Below, piece after piece: positions 46,622 to 53,551 of a stretch of 64,000 nucleotides of DNA. The stretch covers positions 123,645 to 187,644 of the IMG/VR virus record IMGVR_UViG_3300027741_000022; one strand, given 5' to 3'. The notes under the pieces are model-generated. The model had not been told where the DNA came from, searched no databases, and saw only the letters and a program-made list of their open reading frames with translations. This stretch comes from a virus. A program made the translations under genes and the position numbers. Every line of letters starts with the position of its first letter. Position 1 is the stretch's first letter.

Positions 46622-46894
46622 TCATGGGCATGAAAAACAAATTGTCCATGTGCCTGGAAATGTTGATCCGCCACATCTAGGTCTTGGTGGGCAAGTTCCG
46701 TCCTCAATTGGACTTGCACAAGTACAATTATTGTAACTATCGCCTTCGCTAAAATTATCAAACCAAAAGTATCCTGTTCCTGGGTTATAAACGCATGTTG
46801 AAACTGCTTTTGCACAAGAGTTATCGCAAGCTCTCGCACTAGCACAATCTTTTGTTGCCAAATTACTATAGATTATATTGTCATCTTCATCCAT
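46622..46894 (-). CDS. YSN-leader Cys-rich protein (copy 1)
   Basis: 90 residues: leader MDEDDNIIYSNLATK, then a tail with 13 Cys (CASARACDNSCAKAVSTC ... CSCP-type). The leader is shared by nine copies in this window. TATATAAG at 46898-46905 lies three bases before ATG (minus), suggesting a late, leaderless message. The tail is probably a disulphide-rich extracellular domain. Confidence 0.75.
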   Translation of the reverse strand: MDEDDNIIYSNLATKDCASARACDNSCAKAVSTCVYNPGTGYFWFDNFSEGDSYNNCTCASPIEDGTCPPRPRCGGSTFPGTWTICFSCP

Positions 46895-46915
46895 AGACTT
46901 ATATAGCTATATGAA

Positions 46916-46954
46916 CAAAAAAACCCCCCATAGAATTAACTATGGGGGGTTTCG
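46916..46954. terminator. Bidirectional hairpin terminator
   Basis: AAACCCCCCATAG pairs with CTATGGGGGGTTT around AATTAA. It lies downstream of the gene at 46973 (minus strand) and before the start of the gene at 46894. Confidence 0.75.
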
Positions 46955-46972
46955 TAACTAACCTTTATATTT

Positions 46973-47266
46973 TCAACGAACAGGCGTAAGGGTGGTACGC
47001 TTAACCTCTCGCTTGATCACCTTACCAAAAAGTGTCTTGCGGCAAGTCTTACGATCCTCAACCTTCTCATTATACACCTGAACCTTGCAGCAGCTATCAC
47101 AACCATCAGCAACACACTTGCTGCAATTGTCACAGCCATCACTGCTCTTGTTGCAGCAATTGCTAACGGCTGGAGCCTCAGTCTTGTTGACTAAAACACT
47201 TTGATACTCACCAGCGTTTGCTACACAACAAACACCCAAAACCATCCATGCACATAAAGTCTTCAT
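46973..47266 (-). CDS. Exported Cys-rich protein
   Basis: 97 residues. Signal peptide MKTLCAWMVLGVCCVANAG (cleavage after ANA-G), then CCNKSSDGCDNCSKCVADGCDSCC, a Cys/Asp cluster, and a basic C-terminus KRTLFGKVIKREVKRTTL. AGGAGA before ATG (minus). Its codons are richer in G and C than its neighbours. May bind metal or be disulphide-bonded outside the cell; unlike the neighbours it has no YSN leader. Confidence 0.7.
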   Translation of the reverse strand: MKTLCAWMVLGVCCVANAGEYQSVLVNKTEAPAVSNCCNKSSDGCDNCSKCVADGCDSCCKVQVYNEKVEDRKTCRKTLFGKVIKREVKRTTLTPVR

Positions 47267-47385
47267 ATCTTCTCCTAATTAGATGATGCAACAATTTGCA
47301 TCACGGGAATCAGTATATCAGGATTTTTCTTTGAGTCAAGTCTGTTTTTGTTATAGAAAAGAAAATGGTAGGATACATAATCTAC

Positions 47386-47592
47386 ATGGAAGAAGTAGTT
47401 TACAGTAACGTTCAAGCAAAGAGTTGTAGCGGGACTTGCAATTATAACTGTAATGGCAGCACTTTTATATTTTCATCAAGTAATTGTAGTTCAGGCTGCT
47501 CTTGCGACATGGGTGATCCTTGGAGAGATGGTTGCAATGGCGGCGAATGTGTGGCACCACCAGAAAATAGTTGCTCAGTACCTTGTATTTAA
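47386..47592 (+). CDS. YSN-leader Cys-rich protein (copy 2)
   Basis: 68 residues from ATG 47386: leader MEEVVYSNVQAKS, then a tail with 13 Cys (CSGTCNYNCNGS, CSSGCSCDMGD, CSVPCI). No Shine-Dalgarno; GATACATAATCTAC directly precedes ATG. An upstream in-frame ATG at 47365 is less likely because all other copies start at this Met. Confidence 0.75.
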   Translation: MEEVVYSNVQAKSCSGTCNYNCNGSTFIFSSSNCSSGCSCDMGDPWRDGCNGGECVAPPENSCSVPCI

Positions 47593-47603
47593 AACATAAA
47601 ACT

Positions 47604-47694
47604 ATGGAAGAAGAAATAGTTTACAGTAACGTTCAAGCAAAAATTTTTAGTGTACAGCGCACTTATTTTTCAATAATTTTATCTACATACATCT
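47604..47694 (+). pseudogene. YSN-leader remnant (copy 3)
   Basis: MEEEIVYSNVQAK is intact, but after it comes a short non-conserved stretch and the frame runs out of register through the next gene (stop at 47813). The copy seems to have lost its tail, leaving leader plus upstream ACATAAAACT. It may be a deletion product or a recombination scar. Confidence 0.6.
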
Positions 47695-48306
47695 ATGGAA
47701 GAAGAAATAATTTACAGCAATATTCAAGCAAAAGGTGGCTGGGAGTGTATGTGCTGCACAGGTCCAAGTGGCATCTCACCTTGCTTTGGTCTGCCCGGCG
47801 TTCCGGATATTAATTACGTGCCGTGTGTGTCGATAGTAGACAGGGGAGATATATATTACCAAGAATGTATGCAGGGATATGGTGATACTTATCCTACTAA
47901 AGCAGATTGTGTAGCCAGCTGTTATCCTGCTCCAACAGCTACACCTGGACCTACACCTACCACTACCCCTCCTTCAACTTCTTTTGTTGATCCGGGACTA
48001 AGACCTACACCTACCAAAACACCTACAGCTACACCTACAGCTACACCTACAGCTACACCCACACCTACACCCACACCTACTAAAACATCTGGACCTACGC
48101 CTACACCCACTAAAACACCTACGCCTACACCTACTAAAATACCATGCATTAATGACCCGACGCTAGTCCCACAAACTCAACCTTGCCTTACTTATTGTGC
48201 TTCGAATTATCATCCCGGTTGGGGTTTCACGTATGATCCTTTATGTGCAAATTGTTTTAATGATTTCTTGATAGACGGAAGTTGTTGCTGTCGATACAAC
48301 ATATAG
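47695..48306 (+). CDS. YSN-leader protein with Pro/Thr-rich stalk (copy 4)
   Basis: 203 residues. Leader MEEEIIYSNIQAKGG, a Cys-rich domain (CMCCTGPSG ... CVASCYP, about 18-80), a low-complexity stalk of TPTPTKTPTATPT type (about 82-155), and a second Cys-rich domain (CLTYCASNYHPG ... CCCRYNI). The architecture suggests an extended, exposed fibre-like protein. The third copy's leader lies 90 bases upstream. Confidence 0.8.
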   Translation: MEEEIIYSNIQAKGGWECMCCTGPSGISPCFGLPGVPDINYVPCVSIVDRGDIYYQECMQGYGDTYPTKADCVASCYPAPTATPGPTPTTTPPSTSFVDPGLRPTPTKTPTATPTATPTATPTPTPTPTKTSGPTPTPTKTPTPTPTKIPCINDPTLVPQTQPCLTYCASNYHPGWGFTYDPLCANCFNDFLIDGSCCCRYNI

Positions 48307-48360
48307 GTTGAGTCATATCTTCTCAGTATAAAAATTCAACAGGATCGTCTACATAAAACT

Positions 48361-48552
48361 ATGGAAGAAGAAATAATTTACAGCAATATTCAAGCAAAAG
48401 GTTGCGGAACTAATTGTGGATGGGATTGCGTAGGTGGAATATTTACAACTTATGGAAACTGTGATACTTGCACTTGTACTTGCAGTTCTTATGAGCCTGG
48501 CGGACAGTGCTCTCCTGGTTATGATGACTCCTGTAGCGGCAGTTGCGCCTAA
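48361..48552 (+). CDS. YSN-leader Cys-rich protein (copy 5)
   Basis: 63 residues: MEEEIIYSNIQAKGCGTNCG then CxTCTCTCSSYEPGG and DDSCSGSCA. The first 39 bases of the gene are identical to copy 4, including the TACATAAAACT upstream element type. Eleven Cys in the tail. Confidence 0.75.
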   Translation: MEEEIIYSNIQAKGCGTNCGWDCVGGIFTTYGNCDTCTCTCSSYEPGGQCSPGYDDSCSGSCA

Positions 48553-48789
48553 ATGGCATATTCATGTGCTCGGGGACTGGATACTGAGCTACAACTAGGG
48601 ACGAAAATATATTTGAACGATAAAGTATTTATTATGAAAATCAGCGGGTTGACGCAAACCTTTGTGAATAAATGACTTAGAGCAAGAGAGAAAAAGACGT
48701 TTGACGTAAGTACTTTATTCACAATGGTTTAAGAATACTGGATATTGCAATGTGGTTATAAACAAAAAATGTATTGTTTATATAAAAAA
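48553..48789. other. Gene-free stretch with a long inverted repeat
   Basis: No gene seen. TTGTGAATAAA (48662-48672) and TTTATTCACAA (48714-48724) form an 11 bp inverted repeat with a 41-base loop. It could be an RNA hairpin between convergent genes; no T run follows. Confidence 0.4.
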
Positions 48790-49086
48790 CTAGTATGTGC
48801 AAAAACTCACTAGCCACTTGGCATAGTTTGAAGCGTCGCATGTCTCTGAGCTTGTTGGACAATCAAAAGAGGTGCAACTACAGCCTCCAGCATCACCAAA
48901 ATCTTGAGTCCATCTCCACAAATAATCATTTGATGTAATTGTTGTCGTAAGACACCTGCTTACCGTTCCACAATGCGATCCTGGCGGTAGAGTTAAATCG
49001 TGTGGCGTATCACTCCAATTAACAGGTTTTATACCGCACGTAAGAGTTTTGGTTTGAATATTGCTGTATATGATTTCATCACTCAT
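48790..49086 (-). CDS. YSN-leader protein (copy 6)
   Basis: 98 residues from ATG 49086: leader MSDEIIYSNIQTKTL, then CGIKPVNWSDTPHDLTLPPG, TISNDYLWRWTQDFGDAGGCSC and SSETCDASNYAKWLVSFC. TATATAAG lies three bases before ATG (minus). It is divergent from copy 7, 47 bases away, so both may use this AT-rich gap. Confidence 0.75.
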   Translation of the reverse strand: MSDEIIYSNIQTKTLTCGIKPVNWSDTPHDLTLPPGSHCGTVSRCLTTTITSNDYLWRWTQDFGDAGGCSCTSFDCPTSSETCDASNYAKWLVSFCTY

Positions 49087-49133
49087 AATCTTATATATGC
49101 ACAAATATTATTTATTGATGTGTAGCTACTTAT

Positions 49134-49345
49134 ATGGATGAAATAGTCTACAGTAATCTAGCAGTAAAGAACACATGCACTAGTTCTAATTGTTGCACTT
49201 ACATGTGTGTTAGTGGATCATCAAGTAATTTAATTATTGGAATCTTACTGATTCTACTTGTGAGGCTCCATACACTTGTGTTGATCCTCTGAATGAACCC
49301 TGCAGCTCAAGTGACACCAAAATAATAAACTGTGTGCCGTCATAG
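49134..49345 (+). pseudogene. YSN-leader protein with frameshift (copy 7)
   Basis: MDEIVYSNLAVKNTCTSSNC then CTYMCVSGSSSN reads from 49134; this frame stops at 49292 after a non-Cys hydrophobic stretch. Shifted by one base from about 49227 the DNA instead encodes NYWNLTDSTCEAPYTCVDPL then NEPCSSSDTKIINCVPS and TAG at 49343-49345, a typical Cys tail. A base was gained or lost near TAATTTAATTATTGG, or a frameshift is programmed, or there is a sequencing error. Confidence 0.6.
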
Positions 49346-49393
49346 ATTGTGTCTAAGTATAATTTTTTATTTATCACTCTGATAAATAAGATT

Positions 49394-49762
49394 ATGCTAC
49401 GCCAACTAAACTATCCTGAACTTGAATTATTTTGTTTAAAAATACGAAGGATAGCTTTTGAATCTACATTAAAAGTTAATGCTAAAAAGAAAAAGAAAAA
49501 GTTCACACCGCCAGCAGAAGAAGTTATTGAAAGCGTAATAACCTTAAAAGAAGTCAAAACACTTCTTATTGACGAGTTTAGTCTTGACACAACAGATGAA
49601 TATGTTGTGTTGGATAACGACGAAGCTGTTTGCGAATTGATGCTTGAGAGTGTGATCAGCAGATTAATTAACAACGAACTCAACATAATGGTTAATGAAG
49701 GCGTTCTGGAATGTTACTTCGACGATGATTCCAATGAATTTCTTTTTAAAATAAAGGAATAA
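49394..49762 (+). CDS. Hypothetical protein
   Basis: 122 residues from ATG 49394. A Lys cluster (NAKKKKKKFTPPAEEV, about 28-43) separates a short N-terminal helix from an acidic helical C-terminal domain. GATAAATAAGATT directly before ATG is late-promoter-like. Function unknown. Confidence 0.65.
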   Translation: MLRQLNYPELELFCLKIRRIAFESTLKVNAKKKKKKFTPPAEEVIESVITLKEVKTLLIDEFSLDTTDEYVVLDNDEAVCELMLESVISRLINNELNIMVNEGVLECYFDDDSNEFLFKIKE

Positions 49763-49778
49763 CTTCTATACTAATTGT

Positions 49779-50057
49779 ATGGAAGAACTTATTTCTGAAT
49801 ATACCCGACTAATTTACATTCGCAAAGGCGGAGACTTAAAAGTATACGCCCAAGAACTTAAAAGATATTACAAGATACTAACAGTATTTAACGGAAACAG
49901 TGCTGTTCATTGCTTTGTTGATAAACACACCGGAGACGTTTATAAACCGGCTACATTTGTCAGCCCTTGTAAAAGCTCCAAGTATAATATTTTTGCGACA
50001 GAAAGTCGGGAATGTTTATTCAAAGAGTGCGAATATTCAGGGAAATATCTGCGATAA
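49779..50057 (+). CDS. Conserved phage-type hypothetical protein
   Basis: 92 residues. NGNSAVHCFVDKHTGDVYKPATF and VSPCKSSKYNIFA match a small phage protein family (VHxFVDxxTGDVYKPAxxxxPxKxxxYNL) of unknown role. TATACT-N6-ATG precedes it, another close promoter-to-start arrangement. Confidence 0.7.
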   Translation: MEELISEYTRLIYIRKGGDLKVYAQELKRYYKILTVFNGNSAVHCFVDKHTGDVYKPATFVSPCKSSKYNIFATESRECLFKECEYSGKYLR

Positions 50058-50061
50058 TTTT

Positions 50062-50484
50062 TTATGGGCAACTTGGCGGGAATGTATAAGCTACATTCAA
50101 TCTATCGCAGTAATCACCTTCGGCAACCGGAGAATATAAGAACATCAAATGACGACAATCACCGTAGCCTGTTCCGTTATAACTCGACAAACTATTTTCA
50201 TTTAAGAATGTTTGTGAAAAACCGAATATATTTCCAATAGTATCACAACAAACAATCACATAAGTATAATCAAAGTCTGAACCAACCTCGGCTGCACTCA
50301 CTTCTGGGCAAGCTAGACCTGTGTTTCCAGCATCTACTTGTCCTGCATTATACTTCCAACAAGTGTTTGTAGGAGTTAATGTGCATAGATTTTGAGGAAC
50401 ACTATCGCAAGTGCCACCACCTCCACAAACTAATAAAGTATCACCCTTAGTCTGAATATTGCTGTATATAATTTCGTCGTCCAT
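50062..50484 (-). CDS. YSN-leader protein (copy 8)
   Basis: 140 residues: leader MDDEIIYSNIQTKGD, then CGGGGTCDSVPQNLCTLTPTNTC and a larger domain with DFDYTYVIVCCDTIGNIFGFSQTFLN and spaced Cys to the C-terminus PPSCP. TATATATATCTTC is directly before ATG (minus). The tail resembles a small globular disulphide-bonded domain. Confidence 0.75.
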   Translation of the reverse strand: MDDEIIYSNIQTKGDTLLVCGGGGTCDSVPQNLCTLTPTNTCWKYNAGQVDAGNTGLACPEVSAAEVGSDFDYTYVIVCCDTIGNIFGFSQTFLNENSLSSYNGTGYGDCRHLMFLYSPVAEGDYCDRLNVAYTFPPSCP

Positions 50485-50525
50485 GAAGATATATATACAG
50501 CAAGGATAATATCATGGAGGGTGTT

Positions 50526-50672
50526 ATGAAAGAAAATGAAAAGCTGGGCGTGTGGCAAATGCTGTTGTGGTTGGAAAAAAACAAAATTTTTGTAAAAGAC
50601 GATGTTGCTAAAAAAAACATGTTTATCATTCACGAATATCAAACTAAATTAAAATTAAAAGAAAAACCATGA
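50526..50672 (+). CDS. Small helical protein
   Basis: 48 residues from ATG 50526 with GGAGGG 5-10 bases before; ATG 50514 is an alternative. KLGVWQMLLWLEKNKIFVKDD then a Lys-rich end. Its stop overlaps the next long gene's start. Confidence 0.55.
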   Translation: MKENEKLGVWQMLLWLEKNKIFVKDDVAKKNMFIIHEYQTKLKLKEKP

Positions 50673-52015
50673 ACTTCTACCAACTCTACAATCTGATCAA
50701 TGAAAATGTCGAAGAGAACTTCGACAATTGGCTGAGCGTGTTGATTAAATATGCTAAAAATCCAAAAGAAAAAGATGTCGTTATTCGCTTTAAAACTTTT
50801 ACAGCCAAATCGGTTGCTGGCGTTGCTAATAACTCAGAAAGAAGAAGAATAATAATAGATGTTCTGAAAGAAAAGAATCTACAAAATCTCAATTGGTTTA
50901 GTTTTTGCGTAGGATATTGGAATAATAAAAATAACTTCAGAAAAGAAGATCTTGAGCTTGCTATCGATGTTACTAAAGGAATGATAGATAGCGGAGAAAT
51001 AACCAAATTAGAAATAGGCAGCAAGGGTTGGCTTGAAATAGGAATTGAATCCAAAGACAATATAGCAAAACATCTGGAGAAACAAAATCAACTTAGTAAT
51101 AGAGAAATTGAAAGAAGGAAAAAAAGAGGAGAAGCAGACTTAGACGAAGAATTTGTAAAGCTAGTGGTTCGGGAAGATAATGTCAAAATATACTATTTGC
51201 CAAGATTAAAAGCAGGAGGCTCAAATCTTTATGTGGATGAAGATGAAGAAGATGATTATGAAGATGAAAAAGTATCTCCGCACTGGATAAAAAAAAATAA
51301 ACAAAAAATAAACAAACGGCACCAAATATTGTGTAATCTTGGAAAAAACACCAAATGGTGTACTGCTCAACCAAGCTGGGACGCTCATGAAGGTTATATT
51401 ACTGATGATATCTATATTATACACGAAAATGATCAAGCAATATATCAGTTTGTAAGCTGTGCAAATAGCAATCCAGACGATAGACAATTTATGGACGTTA
51501 ACGATAATGATATTAAAAGTCTCGAACAACCGATGTTTGGGATATTGAATAAATATCTCAAAAGAGAAACAGGTTGTTATGACTTGAAAGAATTTTTAAC
51601 ATCTGTGGAAGGTATGGAGAATTTATCAGATATACATAATGTTGACTTTATATCAATAAACAGATTGTTTACCAGAAATAGTGGACAGTGGATCAAAAAA
51701 ATTAGTTCATATAAACCATTCCCAGAAAAGTGGGATAGTGAGATTAACACTGTTAAAAGTTATGATCTTATGGCAAAAACTTATGGTTTAGAACAAGAGA
51801 AAAAAAATGAAGAAAACATCCTTGTTCGAATATTTGAAAAGCTATTGAGTTTTATAGATGAAGGATTAAAACAAAACAGAAGTGTTAATCATATAATACA
51901 TACTTTTGAAAACAATTTCTATTCTTCTTTGGCATCTTTAAGCGAAGAAACCTTTGTCCGGCTAGAAGCAGAAATAGAAAAAAGAAAAAAAATAGAATAT
52001 GAGAACATGATATGA
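50669..52015 (+). CDS. CTS-leader protein with WCTA motif
   Basis: 448 residues. Leader MNFYQLYNLINENVEENFDNWL: M-x-F-Y-x-x-Y-x-L-I-N-E fits T4 CTS and (L/I)-x-E cleavage. Then LELAIDVTKGMID, ITKLEIGSKGWLEIG, YYLPRLKAGG and the core HQILCNLGKNTKWCTAQPSWDA (Cys222, Cys231), IYIIHENDQAIYQF, QFMDVNDN. Same domain order as 43065 and 53552; C-termini differ. Overlaps the next gene by four bases. Confidence 0.75.
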   Translation: MNFYQLYNLINENVEENFDNWLSVLIKYAKNPKEKDVVIRFKTFTAKSVAGVANNSERRRIIIDVLKEKNLQNLNWFSFCVGYWNNKNNFRKEDLELAIDVTKGMIDSGEITKLEIGSKGWLEIGIESKDNIAKHLEKQNQLSNREIERRKKRGEADLDEEFVKLVVREDNVKIYYLPRLKAGGSNLYVDEDEEDDYEDEKVSPHWIKKNKQKINKRHQILCNLGKNTKWCTAQPSWDAHEGYITDDIYIIHENDQAIYQFVSCANSNPDDRQFMDVNDNDIKSLEQPMFGILNKYLKRETGCYDLKEFLTSVEGMENLSDIHNVDFISINRLFTRNSGQWIKKISSYKPFPEKWDSEINTVKSYDLMAKTYGLEQEKKNEENILVRIFEKLLSFIDEGLKQNRSVNHIIHTFENNFYSSLASLSEETFVRLEAEIEKRKKIEYENMI

Positions 52016-53496
52016 ACTTTTATGAATTTTACCAACTACTTAATGAAAACACAGTAAGCCAAGAGTTGAAGAAGAGACTGTCTCCAGAAAACTTAAAGTT
52101 GTTAATGGACTTGTTTTATAAACATAGTGAACATCTTAATTTAAGCAAAGCCAGCAAAGACTCACTGATAAAATGGTATATTCATATAAGTCCCTGGCAT
52201 AAAAACAGTATGCAAGTTAGCGCTTATCATGGAAATGATTTTTATGATTGGTGGGCACCATATAATGATTTTCTTGTTGGAATATCACAAAATAACAATG
52301 GAAATTTTCCCGCTTATATCACAAGCAAATTAAACAACCCCAATTTTACTGAGGGTGATTTTATGGCACTGGATCATGAGTACCATGAAAACTTAAAGAA
52401 AAAACAAAGAAATATTTCAGGAGCACCCGGCAAAAATATATTAAGTTTCCCAGATGGTTATAGTTGGGTAGATTTAGGGAAGGGTTATTGTGATATTGAA
52501 AGTAAGGCTATGGGACATTGTGGTAATGCAGGAGCAAAAAATGGTGATACTATTCTTAGTCTCAGAGATAATAAAAATATACCACATCTTACGTTCATAC
52601 TAAACAATGGTGTCTTGGGTGAAATGAAGGGTAGAAGCAATGACAAGCCAAGTAAGAAATATCATTCCCATATAATAGAACTGTTAAAGCTACCAATAAT
52701 AAAAAAAATAGCAGAAGATAGCGGATATTTACCGGAAAATAACTTTAAATTAAGTGACTTAACTCAAGAGCAAGCCAAAGAAGTAGTAAAGGTTAATAAA
52801 AACCTTGAAAAAGATTATCTCATGCTTATTGTTTCTGAGAACACTTGGAAAATTGATGATGATGAATACGGTGAGGCTTTGTATGAAATAATTAAAAAGC
52901 ATCCAGAAATTTTAGAACGATATGATTTAGTGTATAAAATTACAGAAAACGATAAAACACCCCCAGAAGTATTAAAAATTTTATTAGATAAAAAATATCC
53001 TGGGGCATCACAAAATATACAGGACAAACTTACCTTTACTATAAAACTTAACCTTATTGCTAATAAAAACACACCGAAAGAAGTTTTGGACGAATTGGCT
53101 ACTGAAGATGGAACAAATCCACAGCATTATTTAAGTATGATGAATCATTATAATCGATTTATTGGTAGTGGTAAAAATAAAATACCTAGCACTTATTTAA
53201 ACAAAGTAGCTCTTTATATTTTGAATATGCTAAGATATCCAAAATCTGATAATGATGAGTATGGTTTTCCACTACATATTCTCCAACATGTAGCAGAAAA
53301 TCCAAACACTAGTGTTGAAACTTTAAACAAAATTATTGAAAAAATCGAACTAGTGATAAAAGCGGATCTTATCAATGATAGAAAAGATCTTCTTGTGGGA
53401 GACCGCTTAATAGACCGCTTAATAGATAACAACAAAGTGCCAGAAGAAGTTAAAGCTGAATTGATGAAAAAAAGAAAAGAGTTTTACCCAAAGTAA
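52012..53496 (+). CDS. CTS-leader protein with PcfJ-like GHCGN motif
   Basis: 494 residues. Leader MNFYEFYQLLNEN. Core CDIESKAMGHCGNAG (E163, H169, C170), TILSLRDNKNIPHLTFIL and LGEMKGRSNDKPSKKYHSHI follow the PcfJ-like order (E-x6-HC, LR, P-x-(L)T, KGxxNxxP), and place the protein nearest to PcfJ domains among the late genes. The C-terminal 230 residues have ARM/TPR-like repeats (ENPNTSVETLNKI, NKNTPKEVLDELA, NDKTPPEVLKILL). Putative virion-packaged effector. Confidence 0.75.
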   Translation: MNFYEFYQLLNENTVSQELKKRLSPENLKLLMDLFYKHSEHLNLSKASKDSLIKWYIHISPWHKNSMQVSAYHGNDFYDWWAPYNDFLVGISQNNNGNFPAYITSKLNNPNFTEGDFMALDHEYHENLKKKQRNISGAPGKNILSFPDGYSWVDLGKGYCDIESKAMGHCGNAGAKNGDTILSLRDNKNIPHLTFILNNGVLGEMKGRSNDKPSKKYHSHIIELLKLPIIKKIAEDSGYLPENNFKLSDLTQEQAKEVVKVNKNLEKDYLMLIVSENTWKIDDDEYGEALYEIIKKHPEILERYDLVYKITENDKTPPEVLKILLDKKYPGASQNIQDKLTFTIKLNLIANKNTPKEVLDELATEDGTNPQHYLSMMNHYNRFIGSGKNKIPSTYLNKVALYILNMLRYPKSDNDEYGFPLHILQHVAENPNTSVETLNKIIEKIELVIKADLINDRKDLLVGDRLIDRLIDNNKVPEEVKAELMKKRKEFYPK

Positions 53497-53551
53497 AATT
53501 AACATTAGACTGACTTCTGTGTATTTCTAGCTGAGCTTGCTTATATACTTT

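Noticed and set aside
46988-46999. GGTACGCT on the + strand within the minus-strand gene at 46973
   Set aside because: The upstream block is missing and no + strand gene begins downstream for 380 bases.
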